A DNA stretch of 64,000 nt from Chamaecyparis obtusa (GCA_027943335.1 BSBK01000968.1:1-64000); one strand, 5' to 3'. Counted from the first letter of the stretch, positions 11,770 through 23,483 are shown. The notes: a model not told the origin generated them from the letters alone. A program made the numbers and translations.

Positions 11770-12715
11770 CTTGGCCTTCTCAGGGCACTTTGATGCTAGA
11801 TTCCCTGGTTGGTTACATCTATAACACCTTATGGTTCCCGAACTTCTTCCACCAGTTCTTCCCCTTCAATCTCCTCTTCTACCTCTATAGGAGCCTCTAC
11901 AACTTTCTTCCCCAAAGGAGTTCTCTTGACTAGTCTCTTCAAAGCTTCTAGGAGTCTGTCCTCTACCACTGCCTGATCCTTTTCCTCTATTGCCAAAATC
12001 TCTCTAGCCTTTTCCCTTACCACTCTAGTCCTGCTTCCTCTTGAGATTTTCCTCCACTTTCAATGCCAATTAAAAGCATTTATGGACAGTGATATGGGTA
12101 CACAAACTTAACTCATCTTGGATATTCACCCTTAACCCTTGCATGTACCTAGCAAGTTTGACACTCTCAAGTTCCACCAACTTAAATTTCATGGCAAGTT
12201 CGCGAAATTCTTCTGTATAGCTTGAGATGTCCATCTCCTTCTTCCTTAAACTTTGTCTCTTCTTATGAAGTTGAACTTCATAGTCTTTAGGCACATATGC
12301 CTTGTTCACGAAGGCCACCATCTTCTTCCATGTAGCCATTGGATTCTTATCCATCTTCACCCTTTCTTCTTGAGTCAAATTCCACCAAGTTAGGGAAGAT
12401 CCCTTTAACTTGGACTTTGTAATCTTAACCTTTTGTTGTTCTGGTATTTCCTCACAGTCAAAGAAACTAGTGAGTGCATTAATCCAATCCATCACTTCAT
12501 CTGGATCCATCTTCCCAATGTAGACAAGTAGGTCAAGCTTAGTATCCTTGGTTCTTCTCTCCATAGACTTCAAGGTCTTCAACAATAGCCTCTGGTCTGC
12601 AGGCACATCTATTTCTTCCTCCTGCAAAGGGGTTTCTTCATCACTCCCCACTTCTTCCCATCTAGAGTTCCCACTATTTCCTTGCTTGAGTTGATCCCTA
12701 ACCTTTTCCATCTCT
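11770..12715 (-). pseudogene. Gag of element A (capsid plus zinc knuckle), broken
   Basis: The frame at 12070-12711 encodes a Retrotrans_gag-type capsid: an acidic N-terminal part, then residues such as MDWINALTSFFDCEE, LTWWNL and YTEEFRELAMKF spaced as in plant Ty3/gypsy Gag. A basic/acidic linker follows at 11829-12023. A CCHC-like zinc knuckle is readable at about 11783-11826, in a different frame from the linker, so a frameshift separates them. In the knuckle (C-YR-C-NQPG-N-LASK-C) the zinc-binding histidine is Asn. Gag would package the element RNA in a cytoplasmic particle; this copy cannot make one continuous protein. Confidence 0.85.
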
Positions 12716-12857
12716 CACCTCATCCACTTTCTTTCAGCATTATGCTCTTTCACTACCCTCAGTAGTTCTACATTGGTCATTCTGTTAGGAAGTTCACTAT
12801 CTTCCCCACCATCTGACATGGCTGAAACTTTAGTCTTCCTCCAAAGATCTACTAGTT

Positions 12858-12869
12858 GCTCTGATACCA
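12858..12869 (-). other. Primer-binding site, initiator tRNA-Met type
   Basis: The minus strand reads TGGTATCAGAGC, the classical plant LTR-retrotransposon sequence complementary to the 3' end of initiator tRNA-Met. It lies two bases inside the 5' LTR, exactly where minus-strand synthesis should begin, and it fixes the orientation of element A. Confidence 0.93.
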
Positions 12870-12871
12870 CT

Positions 12872-14411
12872 TAGAGAAGAGTCCCAATCTATACCAAAAA
12901 TAAACACTAAGAGGTCCCTAATACCCCTTCTTCAACATACAAATTAGGATTCTGTCAAGAGTTCCCAAAACCCACAAGACAAGATTGATTCTTCAAGTCA
13001 ATCTTCTACACCCTTATTGTATTAACTCACACAACCCAACCCTACCAATCCAAGGTTTATTCAAGTCTGAATATTAATTCCTAATGGAATGGAACACCAA
13101 TCTTACACCAAGAAAACTTAGAACACCATTTAGACACCAAATCCCACTATAGGGCTACAAGGAGAAAACTTGACTTCTTGAGGGAAACCCACTTGGAACT
13201 ACACAAAACTAGGTCTTAACCACCCTCAAAGTTTTCAATCAACCTAACAACAATACTCACCAAGTTTGGACCCTTGACCAATCTCCAAACTCCTACTATC
13301 CTCAAATCTCTCCTAGGCCTAATAGGGCTAATAGGTCAAATTAACAAAGGAAGTGTTCAAAATCCTTGCCACCTTCCAATCCAAATTATTGGAAGACTTG
13401 TAGGATAGTATAAAACTAATAAATCTAAAGATTTAGATCACCATTCCATCCCTGGGCCGATTTGTGCTTTCAAAACCACAATTTTGGATAGTCACATAGA
13501 GATGCATGTCCAGAGGGTTTAATAATTCTTCCCATCTCCATTGATCTCCCAATCTAAGACCTCAAAAATCCTATAGTACATCCTCCCTCCTTTCCTTCCA
13601 CCAAGTTTCAGAAACTTCCCATGGTGGAGTCTCCTGGAAAGAGGAATTTTGTTTCGAAACCCTAGGTCAGTTTCCTGCAATCCGTGAACACACAAAATGT
13701 TACAACTTTCATTCTCGGTCGGTTCAAAACCTCAAATTAATAGAAAATCACTCATGAGACACAGAAATAAAATCCACATTCATTCAATGGCGCATGTGTG
13801 ACTGTACAGGTCCATACAATTCAAAACATAGTCTATTTCTTAGGAAATCAATGAATTTTTTCATTGAAATCAGTTATCAAAACTTTTACAAAATTTCCAA
13901 CTTCTTCCAACTCTCTTGGATCAAAGTTTTCCAACATGTTTATACATTCCTCAATTGGTTCCAACCAAATGAGATGGTTTATAACTGTTGAGATTCAAAA
14001 ATGACAACTTTTCAAAAAGTTACACATTACAACATTGACAACATTTTAAAACTTGTCGGCTTTAGTTCTATCACGGTAAAAATGCAATAACCTCCTTCGT
14101 ACATGTCATATAGACATGCGCTCTTAGGTGAGTCTTCCATAGACATCATAGTATCTAAGTTCAAGAGTGCAAGCTCTGGACTTGCTTCTAGCTACATCGC
14201 AAATAAAAACTATCTTCCTGTCTATTCTAGCCTTTTCTAATCAAATTGTCCAACAACAGGCTAAGGTAGACAACTAGGTTTATAACACTACCTAGTGTCA
14301 CCTTGCCTTACAAAATAGGACTTTATTACATCATTGGATTCAAGATCCAATTAGTATCTTAACCCTTCTCATTAATCCTCCATCAATGAGTTTGAGGGTG
14401 CTGCTGCACCA
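12872..14411 (-). repeat. 5' LTR of element A
   Basis: Counterpart of 2373-3924. Its plus-strand left end is TAGAGAAGAGTCCC, where the expected TG has become TA. Its right end is GCTGCTGCACCA. It sits two bases from the primer-binding site. Visible divergence from the other LTR suggests an old insertion. Confidence 0.9.
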
Positions 14412-14900
14412 CTTAACATACTAAGTATTCATCTCTTGCCAAATGCTTTTAGCTTAACCTTTGTTTTTGATGAATATTTGTGGCTGCATTAAAGTTGATG
14501 GAGAAGGGAAAGTGAAAATTTCACTATGCTCATTGGAAGAGTTTCACAATCTAAATGGACCAACGAAACAAAGATGGAGAGAATGAAAGCAATAGTAGTT
14601 TTAATTTTGTATTAAATAAAAGCTACTCAGACTTCATAAATTTGGAATACTAATAGGATAACACCTGATGGTAAAAGCTTATGGAATGCTGAGTGTTTTT
14701 TGGACTTCTCTATTCTCAAACACCATATATAAAGACTTATTTAACTTAAGATTCTAATATATTTTAGATAAGAGATAATGAGGATTCTTAATCTATAGAA
14801 GCTTTGTCACTACCAATGCAAACTTTATATATTCTTTTGATGACTTCTTAAAAATGTAGTATTGAACTACTATTATAATGCTAGGGTTTCACCTTATTAA
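14412..14900. other. Flank of element A, nothing recognised
   Basis: AT-rich single-copy-like sequence after the right LTR. I see no frame, RNA gene or repeat that I can name. Confidence 0.5.
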
Positions 14901-16780
14901 AATTGGCTAGCGTTTCACCTTATCTGCACCTTATCCCTGCTCTTTACTATGTTTCTCTTTGTTCTCTTTATGTTTTAGGATTTTTTTCTTGTTGGAGTGT
15001 TACCATATATTTTGGATTGAGTGGTGCATTGTCATTTGAAGTGCTAAGATTTAATAGCCTTTTTGTTCCGTTTTCTCTTTGGTTTAGTGGTGGTGAGATT
15101 GATCACAAGTTTTTCTATTGGGCTTGATGTTGAGCTCATTTTTCCACCATTTCTAGTATTTGTTTCATGATGGATGAAGGGGGAGTGTTTTAAACCCTAG
15201 AAGAATATGACAATGGCAGCACAAAGGTGCTAGTTTCTGGTGGAAGATCTTCATGCAGTATATTATTTTCCCTAGTGAGAGATCTCTTATGTGATTGGCT
15301 TCCTGTTGGTTGTGAGTTATGTGCTTTTTCCAGTGATGACCTTTCTTCTAGTGTGAAGGTGTGCTCTCTATTGATTTTGGTTTCCTCCTAGATCCAATGG
15401 ATTTGGAATCTCTTTTGTAATTGGTCTCTTTTAGTGGTTGGTCTCCTTCTATTTCCTCACTTCCCTTGGGTCTTGTCTTCACTCTTCTATGATGGGGCTT
15501 CTATTGTTCTCTCTACAATTTCTTCCTCTACAAGGGTTTTTATGGCTTTCTCCTTAATTGGTTATTTTTTTAAGGAACCTTCTTGATTATCTTCAAATCT
15601 CATCCTTGAGGGCTTTGTGGGTGTGTTTGTGGGCCCTATTTACCTCATTTAAGGTGGGGCCCTTTGTATCCCTTTTTTTTTTGTTTCTCCTCTTAATCCT
15701 CCTTCAAATGTGGAATTTTTTGGCGATGTTTCCTTCTTTGTCCATTGGTTGTGTTTCTTTCTTTGTCCATTGGCTTTGTTGTTGTGCTCTTTGGGTTTTT
15801 GAGCTTTTTGTTTACATGTCACCAAGAAGTTCTCTTCTAGGGGTTCTTGTTTCTCTTCTTTGTCTATTATTTGGTTCTCCTAGAGTTCATGCTTCTGTTA
15901 TTTTTTTATGTTGTCTCCTTGGGTTTTGCGGTTCTCTACTTTTACTTGGCTATCTTTCTATTAAGACTTCTTTTTCCTTTCTTGACTATTTTTTTGGTTA
16001 TAGCTTTAGTTCCTCCTATTATTTGTGCTTATTCTTAGGTGCTACTTGGATGTGTTGGTCTCTATTTGACTAGATTTCTTCTTCTATTTTGTCTTTTATT
16101 TCTTCTTCTTTTTCTTGTCCTATGATGATGGTTTTTGCAAAGGTTGTAGGTATTTTATGTCCTTTTGAGGTGGAGTTTGCAACTTGTTTCTATCCTAGTG
16201 CTACTGAGAATGTTTTTTTTGTGGATCTTGTTGCTTTGGATCCTACTCTGGTGGTTTTCGTTGTAAAAGTTTGTGGGATTTATAGCTCGGATTAGAACTC
16301 TTTCTCTCTTCAAGGGAGCCTATTTGGTGGCACTCCTAAATCCTAGTTGTGTTGAGCGTTTTATTCTATTTATTGCAAAGTATATGTCGACATATCTTGT
16401 TCTTTGTGTTATTTTCTTAATAGATGGCTCTTCAACCAATGTGTTCTTCTTCTCAAGAGATCGATTTTGGTTCAGCTTTTGTGTACTTTACGTTTTATCT
16501 TTCCCTAATGTCCCTTTTGGGTAGCAAGATTATTGAAGCTTGTATTCAGTTGGCATTGCTTCTTGTATTATCTCCTTGGTTTAACTTCTCTACTCAGATT
16601 TTTTGGGTTTTGCATCCCTTGGTTATGTAATTTATGATGTATTTGAGAGGTTGGGTGACTCCCTTTGAGAAAGTCTATATCTTCTTGTTAGCTCTTCTTC
16701 TATATTTTGTTCCACTAGAGTTGATTTTGATAGGGTTCATTTAGTGACCTTGTCCACTTTATTTTAAAAAATAAAAAATA
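14900..16780. other. Strongly T-skewed stretch ending in A-rich tail
   Basis: For nearly 1.9 kb the plus strand is T-rich and A-poor, with runs of TTTCTTC and TTGTTG. Long open frames here (for example 15558-16073) are hydrophobic Phe/Leu/Ser strings created by the composition and show no domain. The block ends near 16770 with ATTTTAAAAAATAAAAAATATATATA, which could be the A-rich tail of a 5'-truncated retroposon. No family is recognised. Confidence 0.45.
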
Positions 16781-17218
16781 TATATATTTTTATGTTATAT
16801 ATAGATGAGGTTCAAGGATATAAATTAATTTGAACGAGAACACTCTAACCTTGACTACTTGGGTGACTGGTGTGGGGTCTACTATTTCTGTCACCCTTTC
16901 CATTCTGTTTGGTTTTTCGATGTTAACATTCAAATTGTTCTGCGCTGCAGAAAATTTGGTGATTACAGTGAAGTGTTTGGTTGAGCCTCAAGTAAGATAG
17001 TTGCTACAGCTCTTTCTGGTCACCTGTGTGTAGGGAACGTTGGACCAGCGTCTGGACATCCATCAGAGAGTAAGGGATTAAGTATGTATGCAAAATTTGA
17101 AGAATAGATTGCCGGATATACACAATGGATTTTCTAATTAGGCTTCAAAATCATTAGGCTGAAATTACACAACCTTCGGCACAACCATCCTTCTTGTACT
17201 TTAGTTGGTTATAGTCTC

Positions 17219-17291
17219 TAAATAATAGCTCAGTGGTAGAGTATCTGACTGCAGATCAAGCGGTCCCTGGTTCGAATTTGGGTGGGCCCTC
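17219..17291 (+). pseudogene. tRNA-Cys(GCA)-like relic
   Basis: From 17226 the sequence follows a plant nuclear tRNA-Cys: A-box TAGCTCAGTGGTAGAG, anticodon region CTGCAGA (anticodon GCA), T-arm GGTTCGAAT and 3' acceptor strand GGGCCCT. The 5' acceptor strand that should pair (GGGCCCA) is replaced by AT-rich bases, and the anticodon stem has one mismatch. It therefore cannot form a normal cloverleaf. It is either a tRNA pseudogene or the head of a tRNA-Cys-derived SINE. Confidence 0.8.
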
Positions 17292-18734
17292 GGTTTAAGT
17301 GGAGTGTTCTGCCAAAACACCCTTGCTTTTGCGTCATTTTGTAGCTAGAAACCCAAATAATTCAGTTAGATAGAGGAATATGTCAAAATAATTAAGGAAT
17401 ATGTCATACTATTTTGTATAGAGCGTTAAAATATTGTCTTCGAGGTTTCGAGGTATGCAAAAGGAGGAGTCTCGTTCAAGAGCTCGAATTGCGTTTTGAA
17501 AGACAATAGTTTCATAAACCTTTATTTTGTTGGCTACATAGAAAGACCAATATGAGATAAAAATAATACAAAAGTTTTATTGTGAGTGTTGGTTGGGTTT
17601 TAGTTTTTATGTTTGTGGTTTTGCATAATCGTATGCATCGTAAAGGTTAAGTTAGTAGTAATATAGCTTACATAAATAGTTTGAGTCAGTATGGGTCCGA
17701 TTGCCTCCAAGAAATGTACGTCCATGGAATGGACTGATAGAAACTTTTCTTATTCATACATATTTGATTGATTTTAATTTTAAATTTACATGTATGAGTG
17801 CTGAAAGCTCCTCTTGTATAGGTTGGTTTTTAGTAGGATGAACAATCAAAAATATGAATGGTAGTTGATTTCTTCTTGATCATGATATTACAAATACTAA
17901 TATAAATTTTCAATAATATAATAAAAATATAAAAGAAACAATTAAAGTTTGATTTATGTTTTGTTGGATATTTATTGAGTATTTGTAATTAGTATATTTT
18001 GTATTTATCTTCTTTTGTGGAGGTTTAGGACAGTACACTATTATGATTTTTACATATTAAAAAATAAAAAAATTGTATTTATGTTTTAAAACTTGTATGA
18101 TATGTGTTATATTTTAGTTTTAAATGATAAATCAAATAATTTTAAATAATTTTTTTTTTTATAATTCATAATTATAATTTTTAATTATTAAAAGTTTAAT
18201 ATTATTAATTTATATTACAATATTGGTGAAATTTTCATAAATAGAATCAATTTCTCCCATAGTTCTTTGAATTTACAATGCATTTTAAGAAAAAAAAAAA
18301 AAAAGAAATTATATTTAAGACAAATACCTATTTATTATAGATTCTAATAAGAAAAGTATTTTTTTTAATAAATTTGATATACAACCATTCTTTTATAAGC
18401 ATACAATATAGTAATTAATAAGAATAAAATCATAGAAGTAAAATATGTCATAGTGATTATCATTTATCATTTTAGATAGATAGATTATTCAACTTAATAA
18501 ATATTAATTAAAATATATGTAATAAAATAAATAACATTTTAGGTAATCCAAATTTCATATATAAAGAAATTTTAGAATATGTGACAAAGTAAATAAAAAA
18601 TGTATATATTATAAATAACTAAAGACATTGTTTGCATTAAAATAAAAAAATAGTTTGAAAATTGAAACTAATAAATGTAAAAAAAATGAAATATAAAGAA
18701 TTTGTACTAAATCTTATTGGTAAATTTTTTTTAT
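17292..18734. other. AT-rich filler
   Basis: Very AT-rich sequence with short homopolymer runs. No coding, RNA or clear repeat structure is visible. Confidence 0.6.
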
Positions 18735-18965
18735 TAATAACTATTTAAATACAATGCCTCACCTATACTTCCAAATCATTGGAAGTAAATAATAATATTA
18801 TTCTTTTTTCCTTTAAAAAAACACTTCATTCAAAATAATAATAAGAACTAATAATATTATTCTGACTACAAGATTTTTTAATTTAAAGGAAGAATATATA
18901 AAAACAAAGTTAGGTTTTATAAATTATTTCATGTGAGTATGAAAATGGTCACCGCAAAAATTGCA
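18735..18965 (-). repeat. Partial copy of the SINE-like repeat that hosts the LINE
   Basis: The segment around 18865-18945 (GACTACAAGATTTTTTAATTTAAAGGAAG through ATTTCATGTGAGTA, read in parts) matches 28438-28516 closely. The word AAATACAATGCCT at about 18747 also recurs in both LINE target duplications. It appears to be the first unit of a ~280-bp tandem duplication whose second unit was the LINE target. The tRNA-like head seen in the right copy is missing here. Confidence 0.65.
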
Positions 18966-19021
18966 TATTGAACTTTGCAATCCTAAACAAATATTATTGG
19001 TAAAAAAATGATTAATAACTG

Positions 19022-19042
19022 TTCAAATACAATGCCTTTATT
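19022..19042. repeat. 21-bp target-site duplication, left
   Basis: TTCAAATACAATGCCTTTATT is repeated exactly at 28415-28435. It abuts the A-rich 3' tail of the LINE (minus strand AAAAATAAATAAA). Long duplications of this kind are made by target-primed reverse transcription. Confidence 0.92.
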
Positions 19043-19170
19043 TATTTATTTTTGGGAAAGGTGGTATTACCACTTAATATATTATTTTTTAATATTTTAC
19101 AAACCTAGTTCTAAGATAAGGGGCTCCCAGAGAAAAGAACCAGTGAAGAAAAACTCAGTTCATGACCCCA

Positions 19171-19390
19171 TCATGAAAAAAACCAAAAATTGGTGGATCA
19201 CTATGGGCTTAATTCACCATAGTGATACCACCTAAGGTCATGAAAAAAACCAAATAATGGTGGATCACTATGGGCTTAATTCACCACAGCGATACCACCA
19301 TACAACCGAATGTGTTTATAACATCTTGCCGAGAAAATTACATTAATGGTGGCTCACTGTGTACTTATCTTAACAGCTGAGGAGCCACCT
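19171..19390. repeat. Tandem hairpins near the LINE 3' end
   Basis: A 67-bp unit is repeated twice (19171-19237, 19238-19301). Each contains a hairpin with GGTGGATCACTATGG against a near-complement ending ACCACC (19192-19232 and 19259-19299). A third hairpin, GGTGGCTC...GAGCCACC, lies at 19348-19389. They sit 130-350 bases from the tail. Confidence 0.8.
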
Positions 19391-19639
19391 TACATCATAG
19401 CATATGCACAAGTATCCTAATTCATCTTGCACAAATATTTACATTTTATACAAATCATACAAAATCTTTCAACATTACGCCTCCAAACCTGGTGGAAATA
19501 TTTCAAAATGCCTCATATTAAATATACCGATGCATCAAAAGTTTGAACATAGAGAACTTGTGGCAAAATCTGATACTGCATCAAGCAAAACTTGAGCAAG
19601 TGCCCAAAAAACTTGATCCAAAATGTCGTGAGAAGAAAG

Positions 19640-20383
19640 TTAACCAATGTCCACACGGGCCTGTGAAGTCTCCCCAGAACCTAGCCTAAGGTTCAAATCA
19701 GGGGCAGAATGGGAATGCAAAGGAGGACCTGCCAGAGGAGAGGAATCTACCTCCAAAAGATCTAGCATTGTAAAAACCACTTGATGTATACCACTAATAC
19801 ACTCTTTGGAGAGAAAACCCCCAAATTGTTGGAGCGCAATTTTAACAGGACAGAAAGATTGCCATTCTAGTGCTCTTTTGATACTTTCATAAACCATAAA
19901 AATAGAGTGCTCTCTCAGTAGAGCATGATGGTGAAATAGCCCACCAATCATAGCAGTGCCACCCTACAGATCCTATTTATGTAGAGCAACTTGAAGCTTA
20001 TGATTTTGCAGAAAAATGGGCTTCACATATCCGATTGCTATACTATCTAAACAAGTCAGTGACTGCATGAGATCAACAAAATTGGAGAAAAAGATAGAGA
20101 GAATTTGAGAAGGGAATATAATCCTCCTGCTAGAGGGAGAGAGAACTTCATGGCCAATAATCTTACTAATGCCACGTCGTATGTGTGGTCATTCACAATT
20201 AAACATAACCACAAGCATTTCATCCCTAATGGGACCAAGAAATAGTTCTTCCCAAATCTCTACTTCTAGAAGAACCCTGTAATTCTGAGGGTAATGCTCC
20301 ATATGAAAAGTAGCATAGGTAGAACAACATTCGACATTGGAGCTAGCTCCCACCAAAAAGTTGGGTCGACCTGCCATACCCAA
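19640..20383 (-). pseudogene. Possible third ORF of the LINE, unknown protein, with stops
   Basis: One minus-strand frame of about 248 codons runs from MGMAGRPNFLVGAS to QARVDIG with only three internal stops, one TGA after MFNC-E and two TAG near 19970-19980. Those are the kind made by C>T change from CGA and CAG. The inferred protein has no domain I recognise. Its last quarter reads PLHSHSAPDLNLRLGSGE, which contains LNLRL, an LxLxL pattern like an EAR repression motif. The frame lies inside the target duplication, so it is part of this LINE insertion. It could also be captured host sequence in the 3' UTR. Confidence 0.45.
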
Positions 20384-21003
20384 GAAGTAGACAAGAGATA
20401 AACCAGGGACCTAAGGAAGGAACAAAATGACAAAGGCTACTGAAGGGGCAGGAAATAAGGAGCAGAGAAATAAAATGAAGACAAGATGTCTTAAAATGCT
20501 AATAAATAAGCCTAAGGACAAAATTGCAAGAGCCGCTCTTACCAAATGATGATAGCAACTCATATTGAAGATATGAGATCCTACGAAGATAGCTTAATAA
20601 AAGCACATGAAACTACTAACTGAGAACAATAGCTCATAATATCTGAAGCATACAAGCAAAACTAGAAGGCAAATTGAGGTCATAAAATAATAATGGAAAC
20701 CAAGCCAAGTGAAGGGAAAGGAGATTGAAGGACGGTAACAGAAGAGTGTAGGTACAATGACAAGTGGCCATGAGAAAATGATTAGAAAAGGAAGGCGTCA
20801 TCCTATCAAATGCTTTGGGAGGAGAGCACAGGTGGAAGCTGAAGCAAATCCCAATGCAAAGGAATAACATAAATTTGCACAAGAAAGACATAATCATAAT
20901 TGATCGCACAAGGAGCTAGCACCCAACATGCCATGTAGCCTTTGTTAGTTTCCTTGCCCATTAATGATAGGCCAATTGCTACATCTTATTCCTGATGGGA
21001 CAA

Positions 21004-21370
21004 GATCGTAGTGCCAAAGTACAATCATTCAGAGCTAAAGCGTCCTGGGAAAAGGGATGAAAAGATTGCATTTGACATGTCACAATATGATTAAACACAT
21101 ACTCATGAGATGGAAAAACTCTTGGCAACCTTGTCACACCTTTCATGCTAAAAGGTGGAGTTAGAAAAAAATACATTAAAGTATGCCCAAGTAGATATCA
21201 CAATGCAAAAGTACAACCACTCATAACTAAAACCACCTGGGAAAGGGATGACAAGGAGGCATTTGACATGTCACAGTATGATTAAATACATACTAATGAG
21301 ATGGAAAATATCTTGGCCCCCTTGTCACACCTTACCCACTGGCAGGTAGATTTAGCATAGAGTATTGTAA
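21004..21370 (-). repeat. 189-bp tandem duplication in the LINE 3' region
   Basis: 21004-21150 and 21193-21332 share most of their sequence, including GGCATTTGACATGTCACAGTATGATTAAA-type text and CTTGTCACACCTT. The period is about 189 bp. It lies between RNase H and the possible ORF3 and has no coding potential. Confidence 0.8.
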
Positions 21371-21711
21371 GATATGCTCAAAAAGATATATAAGATGACA
21401 CAGCGTGCTTGCCAACATAGCATCAATCACACCCCTGCAGGTTGTAGAAGATAACATTTTCTCTACGCCAATTAGTGGCCATCACATCACTAATTGGAGT
21501 AGAGCCAATTACTATTTACCTTGAAGAAAATAAATATGCAATAGCAGGCTCCATGATCAAAATTTACAAATAGAACTGACAGCTGGATGAGTATATTCTA
21601 AGGGAAGCCCTAATATTAAAGCAGGCCTTCATGAAAAGATAAATATAACATGAAGTAGTTTGATCTGAAATACATATGTGCCATAGCCAAGAGGAGTAGG
21701 GATTCCATGTA

Positions 21712-22308
21712 TCATTGAGATTCATTTCGAATAATTTCCATGATAGAGGGAAAGAAATCAATTTTGCCAACTGTAGAGCTGGAATCCAAGACAACTTTAT
21801 TACAACTGAAGTTTGCTAAAATATCTACCAACTTATTGCCTTCTCTAAAAGTATGAGAGATAGAAAATATGTCTAGAGAATCAATGAGACTCCAGACTTG
21901 TAGGAGAATATATTTCAACTGTCAGTTGTCAATAGATCTATGAATGCACACATTAATAATAACCATTGAGTCACCTTCTATGTGCAGATTGGAGATAGAG
22001 TTTTTTGCAAGGATCAAGCCCTCAAGCAGTGCATTAGCTTCTACCATATTGTTAGTGCCAAAGCTTATAGGGGAAGCCTAGTAAGCTAAGACTATGTCTT
22101 CATGATTTCTAAGACAAGCTCCAATACTCGACTCCCCCGGGTTCCCTCTAGAGGATCCATCAAAATTTAACTTGATAGAAGGGGAGACAGGAGGGTTCCA
22201 TTTATTTGAAGATCTCAAAATGGGATCTTTCCTAATCCAAGGGAACACCGGGCACAAGAGGAGGGAAATAAGCTTCCAAGACTTCAATACATGACTGTCC
22301 CAAGACAA
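21712..22308 (-). pseudogene. LINE ORF2, RNase H domain
   Basis: The RNase H fold is readable through stops: KLNFDGSSRGNPGESSIGACL (first Asp), NNMVEANALLEGLILA (Glu), LHIEGDSMVIINV (second Asp) and SISHTFREGNKLVDILANF (last Asp). All four catalytic acidic residues survive. A stop follows ...DIVLAY and another precedes LKYILLQV. The domain removes RNA from the cDNA hybrid. Confidence 0.9.
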
Positions 22309-22431
22309 GAAGATTGCATTAGGGTTAAAATGACTAGATGTCCTACTATTAACCTATTTTGAGATGAGCCTTTCAATTGATGAGATAACAATGTTGAGAT
22401 CAGAGACCTCTTTTCTAAAAATTCTTTTTTT

Positions 22432-23103
22432 TCATTCCCACCAAATGGACCAGATAAATGAAGAGGGAATAACTATCCATAGACAAGAAAAGATAGAGGA
22501 TGAGAACAATGAAGGCCAAGATTGGAAGACCTCCCATAAAGAACTAGGGAGTGGGAAAGAAACCGACAGCTTATTCATAACATATCCCCAGCATTGATGG
22601 GAAAAGGAGTAGTGAACAAAGAGATGATCAACAGTTTCCTCTTGAACACCACACAGGACACAGCAAAAGGGATCTTCTATGTGCAACTTTGAAAGCCTAT
22701 CACTAGTAAGAACCCTGTATTGACTAGCCATAGATGAAAAAACACTAGCTTTGGGAAGAATACTATTGTCCCAACAAAATTTGAAGGCACACTGAGATGT
22801 CTACTACAAATCAATTTGAAGAAGAGCCTCATAGCCTGACTTAACAAAGTAGACTCCTTTCTTAGAAGGGCACCATAGCAACCTGTCATTACCTTTAGAT
22901 AGAAAAACTAACCTCTCAGAGAGGAGTGTCACAAATTCCCTTACCAGATTAGTAGATAAAGATAGGGTAGTTGGGTTCTTCCACGACACCTTATGAGAGA
23001 TGATGTCTATAGAATCCACATAATCTACTAGAAAATTTCCCCAAAGAAGAGAGGAAACCTTCATAAATTCAAACAAGGAAATAGACTCACATAATGGTGG
23101 CAA
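22432..23103 (-). pseudogene. LINE ORF2, zf-RVT region between RT and RNase H
   Basis: 22804-23103 is a variable linker (LSERLVFLSKGNDRLLWCPSKKGVYFVKSGYEALL). 22432-22731 carries the zinc-binding motif: DPFCCVLCGVQEETVDHLFVHY, then FSHQCW, giving C-x2-C...H...C spacing as in zf-RVT. It is placed between RT and RNase H, as in plant L1 ORF2. The two pieces are in different frames. Confidence 0.85.
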
Positions 23104-23483
23104 GCCATTCCAAGAGTCTTTCCAAAAGAGAACCTATACACCATCATGAATCTGTTAGGAAAGATATTTAGTAACAACTTCTCTAGAAGCCATCATGAAA
23201 TTCTAGGTAGGAGAGCCAACAGGGGGGTTGGATATAGTGAATATACGATGGGAGGAAGGAGAATCAAGATACTTTGATTGCATGATTTGGCACCAAAGAG
23301 ATTTAGGTCTAAAATACTTGTTCAAGACAAGCTTACCTCTGAAAGCCTTATTTCTAAGAGATAGGTTCTATAATCCTACTCCTCCCGAGAGTTTTCTAGA
23401 AAAAAAGCTTCTGCAAGGAGAGTAGAGGAATCTTCCTAGCATTAGTCATGTTGGACGACCAGAGGAAGCCTCAAATGATTTTC

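Larger units (their letters stand above)
2373..14411 (-). mobile_element. Ty3/gypsy chromovirus (element A), nearly full length, degenerate
   Basis: Two similar blocks of about 1.55 kb flank retroviral-type coding on the minus strand. In element order these are 5' LTR (right), PBS, Gag, protease, RT, RNase H, integrase, chromodomain and 3' LTR (left). The C-terminal chromodomain places it among the chromoviruses. Flanks ATTAA (2368-2372) and CTTAA (14412-14416) look like a 5-bp target duplication with one change. Stops, a frameshift before the zinc knuckle and a 4.27-kb insertion in RT make it non-autonomous. Confidence 0.92.

Noticed and set aside
15558..16073. Long open frame of 171 hydrophobic residues, superficially a multi-pass membrane protein
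   Set aside because: Overlapping frames across the whole T-rich block are equally open and equally rich in Phe/Leu/Ser. It has no motif and no start context, and the composition explains it.
16900..17110. Possible exon (AENLVITVKCLVEPQ) of a host gene
   Set aside because: About 15 residues with a stop soon after, no recognised family and no neighbouring exon.
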